From contig CP075495.1 in assembly GCA_021613535.1 (NCBI GenBank), positions 12,338,001 to 12,402,000 on the forward strand: a stretch of 64,000 nucleotides of DNA. Reading direction: 5' to 3'. Shown piece after piece: positions 62,023 through 64,000 of this stretch (within the stretch, counting starts at the first letter, position 1; every line of letters begins with the position of its first letter). The notes below the pieces were generated by a model that was given only the letters and a program-made list of their open reading frames with translations, had not been told where the DNA came from and did not search any database. Source of the stretch: Adineta vaga. Lineage: Eukaryota > Rotifera. The position numbers and the translations under genes are program-made.

Positions 62023-63881
62023 CTAATCAATAATCATTCGATCAGCTCCATCATTATTTTCCTCTCCCCGATGTATTGGTGAATCAGATTCATTCATCAT
62101 TGCTTTAAAATGCTACAAAATAAATTCAATGGAAACTTGTAAACGTTTTTATTCATTATCATACTTCAGAATTTTTAAATCCAAGATAAAGTGAAAATAA
62201 AGCATGTAAAGATTGAACACGTGATTCATAGACAGGAATATCCAATAGTGCTAAAACATAAAAGTCAAATGTATCGAAAAAAAAGAGAGAATAGTTCGCA
62301 TACCACAGGCTATATCTGTATAGGTTGCTAGATCGACATCCACATCAGCAGATGGCACTGACGTCTAAGAAGATAAAGCATTCTCGATAATTTCTAGAGA
62401 AAGATTTATTTTGTTCAAAAACAAACTTCTCGAAGTAATTCTTCAAATCGACTTGGCCATTCTTGCATTAAACCATCAACGTCTGGCATTGGTCTAGAAT
62501 ATCATTTATGCCATTTTTTCAACATTTTAACTTCGTATTTCAAACATACTTTCGATATTGAACTGTATCACCTGTTTTACTTTTTTGTAATTTACTTATG
62601 TTATGAATCCATTCTTCGATTGCTTTGGGATTTTTATCTGCATTAGTCACAGTTCTAACATTCTATATAGATTAGAAAGCTAGAATAAACGAATAAAATA
62701 TATGGAATTTGGTTATTTACACTTGGTAAACTTGGAGCAACCGTTTTCCCGGATGTATAACGCATTTTTAAGCTAAGTACATGTGGGTCACTTTGTTTCG
62801 CTGATGGTTCATCAAGTACCATAAGACCAAGTAAATCTTCTTTCCCATCAGGTCGAGGTACCTTTGATTAAAAGTAAAAAATGTATAGAAGAATTTATTT
62901 TATCATTCTATACAAAGTAGTCCTACTTTTAGAAAAGCATCAATATCACCGATAGCTGGTACATATTCCGGAATGAATGGTTTCAATTTTGTTTCTAACA
63001 CGATATCTTGTGGTTGATATCTAGATTTCAATATTTTCATATTAATTAAACCGAATAACGATGCAATAGTGTATTACTTGTCAATATGTTTAAATAAATC
63101 CTTGATCTCAGCTGATACTGGTAAATCTCGATACATTTTTGGATCGTATGCATTTGTATCAGATGCTTTATATTCTTTTTGACCACTATTAGCACCATCA
63201 TGTAATGCTTGAGATGAATCTTGATCTGAATCAGAATCTCCTCGTGTATCATCACGATCACCATCCTAATAGTTTGAAATCGAAATCGAATCATTTCATA
63301 AGAAAAATCATACTCGAGGACTAACACCTGGACTTTCATCTTGTCGACGATGAATGGGTTGATCACGTAAGAATTTCGTTCCTCCAGTAGCAAAATTCGA
63401 ATCTGGTGCTAAAAGATTCGAAACAAAAGCATCTAAGACAAATTTTGATGTCTTTTTTCAAAAGATCTCTAGAATTATTACACAAGACAATATTTAAGAG
63501 ACAAAACTGACATGATTTACAAAATTTAGTAGAAAAGAACCTGGGACAGAGAGAACTTTTGACTGTTTTAAACCACCTCGTGGTGAACCTAATCCTTTGA
63601 GAACATAAAAACATATCAAAACATGATTTTAAAAAGAATACAAACCTGCAGGTCTTCGACTACTTGCTTGTGGTGTGTAAACACTTGCTACATCTTCTCC
63701 ATCAGCAACCTTCAGGCAAAAATAAAAACAAACGGTTATATAAGATAAACATATGTTCGCACTTACATCCATTGATTCATCATACGGTTGATCATGGACC
63801 ATGCGTGGCTAAATAATTCGCATGAAAATTAAAGATTTTCATTCGGAAATGTCATCTTACTTCATCTTCATCGTCACTCAT
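62023..63881 (-). CDS. IFT46: Intraflagellar transport protein 46 (IFT46)
   Basis: Thirteen exons from 63881 down to 62023 sum to 1116 nt (371 aa; animal IFT46 is about 300-350). The N-terminal third is acidic and disordered (MSDDEDE, GDRDDTRGDSDSDQD). The conserved core then reads KLKPFIPEYVPAIGDIDAFLK, VPRPDGKEDLLGLMVLDEPS, KQSDPHVLSL, NPKAIEEWI, PMPDVDGLMQEW and DIPVYESRVQSLHALFSLYLGFKNS. IFT46 is an IFT-B core subunit that binds IFT52 and is needed for cilia assembly and outer-dynein transport. The ATG lies 13 nt after a consensus acceptor (CCAATAG). Together with RABL2 it shows a ciliated organism. Confidence 0.95.
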
Positions 63882-64000
63882 CTTTTGCTTTATACTATTG
63901 GAATAATTTGTATTTCCGACATGATACTTCTCGTTATTCTTGGTTATACCTCTTAGAAAAAGGAAATGTTTTTAATATTCTATACAGATAGAGGTCAGTA
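63882..64000. other. IFT46 upstream flank
   Basis: Window edge. It contains the acceptor-like signal before the IFT46 ATG and AT-rich sequence. Too short to judge more. Confidence 0.4.

Noticed and set aside
1-64000. Transposons, viral insertions, CRISPR arrays or operons
   Set aside because: No reverse transcriptase, transposase, integrase, terminal repeats or arrays were seen; gene content is ordinary animal nuclear DNA.

Overview
The window is nuclear DNA of a small-genome animal. It is AT-rich. Genes are packed on both strands and broken by many tiny GT-AG introns, mostly about 45-70 nt. Nearly every recognisable protein is a metazoan family: chondroitin polymerizing factor, tyrosylprotein sulfotransferase, THOC5, SGSM, RABL2, ENPP, PACSIN, MPC1, MLF, TRPA, BTF3, CK1-gamma and IFT46. 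The compact introns, AT richness, flagellar (IFT/RABL2) genes and 3' splice-acceptor signals just before several start codons fit a rotifer, probably bdelloid. That assignment is inference. There are no operons, CRISPR arrays, rRNAs or intact mobile elements.

Layout. 1-7 kb: a CHPF-like Golgi glycosyltransferase-family gene (+) converges on a tyrosylprotein sulfotransferase (-), followed by the mRNA-export factor THOC5 (-). 6.9-8.4 kb: two small coiled-coil genes (+). 8.7-13.5 kb: a 21-exon RUN/TBC gene of the SGSM1/2 family (-), divergent from RABL2 (+, 14.1 kb). An unrecognised protein (+) and a class A peptide-type GPCR (-) follow. 18-24 kb: a gene-poor stretch with one candidate 58-aa ORF. 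24-27 kb: a secreted protein (-) divergent from an ENPP-family ectoenzyme (+) that seems to have lost metal ligands. 29-36 kb: PACSIN/syndapin (-) with an unusual extra exon, then MPC1 (+) with a 4-nt microexon. 36-38 kb: gene-poor, with a possible cysteine-rich remnant. 38-46 kb: MLF, an unknown type I membrane protein, two small proteins and a filamin-repeat protein. 47.6 kb: tRNA-Asp(GUC). 49-53 kb: an ankyrin-TRPA channel. 54.6-56.3 kb: a trypsin-like protease and a small membrane protein. 57-64 kb: BTF3/NAC-beta, casein kinase 1 gamma and IFT46.

The genes do not form one pathway. Loose themes are Golgi modification (CHPF, TPST), membrane traffic (SGSM, PACSIN, RABL2) and cilia (RABL2, IFT46). 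I derived multi-exon models by hand. For all multi-exon models the exon lengths sum to a whole number of codons and the phases agree at each junction, which is the main internal support. I did not find a convincing new multi-gene system. The most interesting items are the MPC1 4-nt microexon, the extra 81-codon PACSIN exon, the ENPP pseudoenzyme candidate, an exceptionally short intron (36 or 15 nt) in an unknown gene, and three stop-free introns of 3n length.
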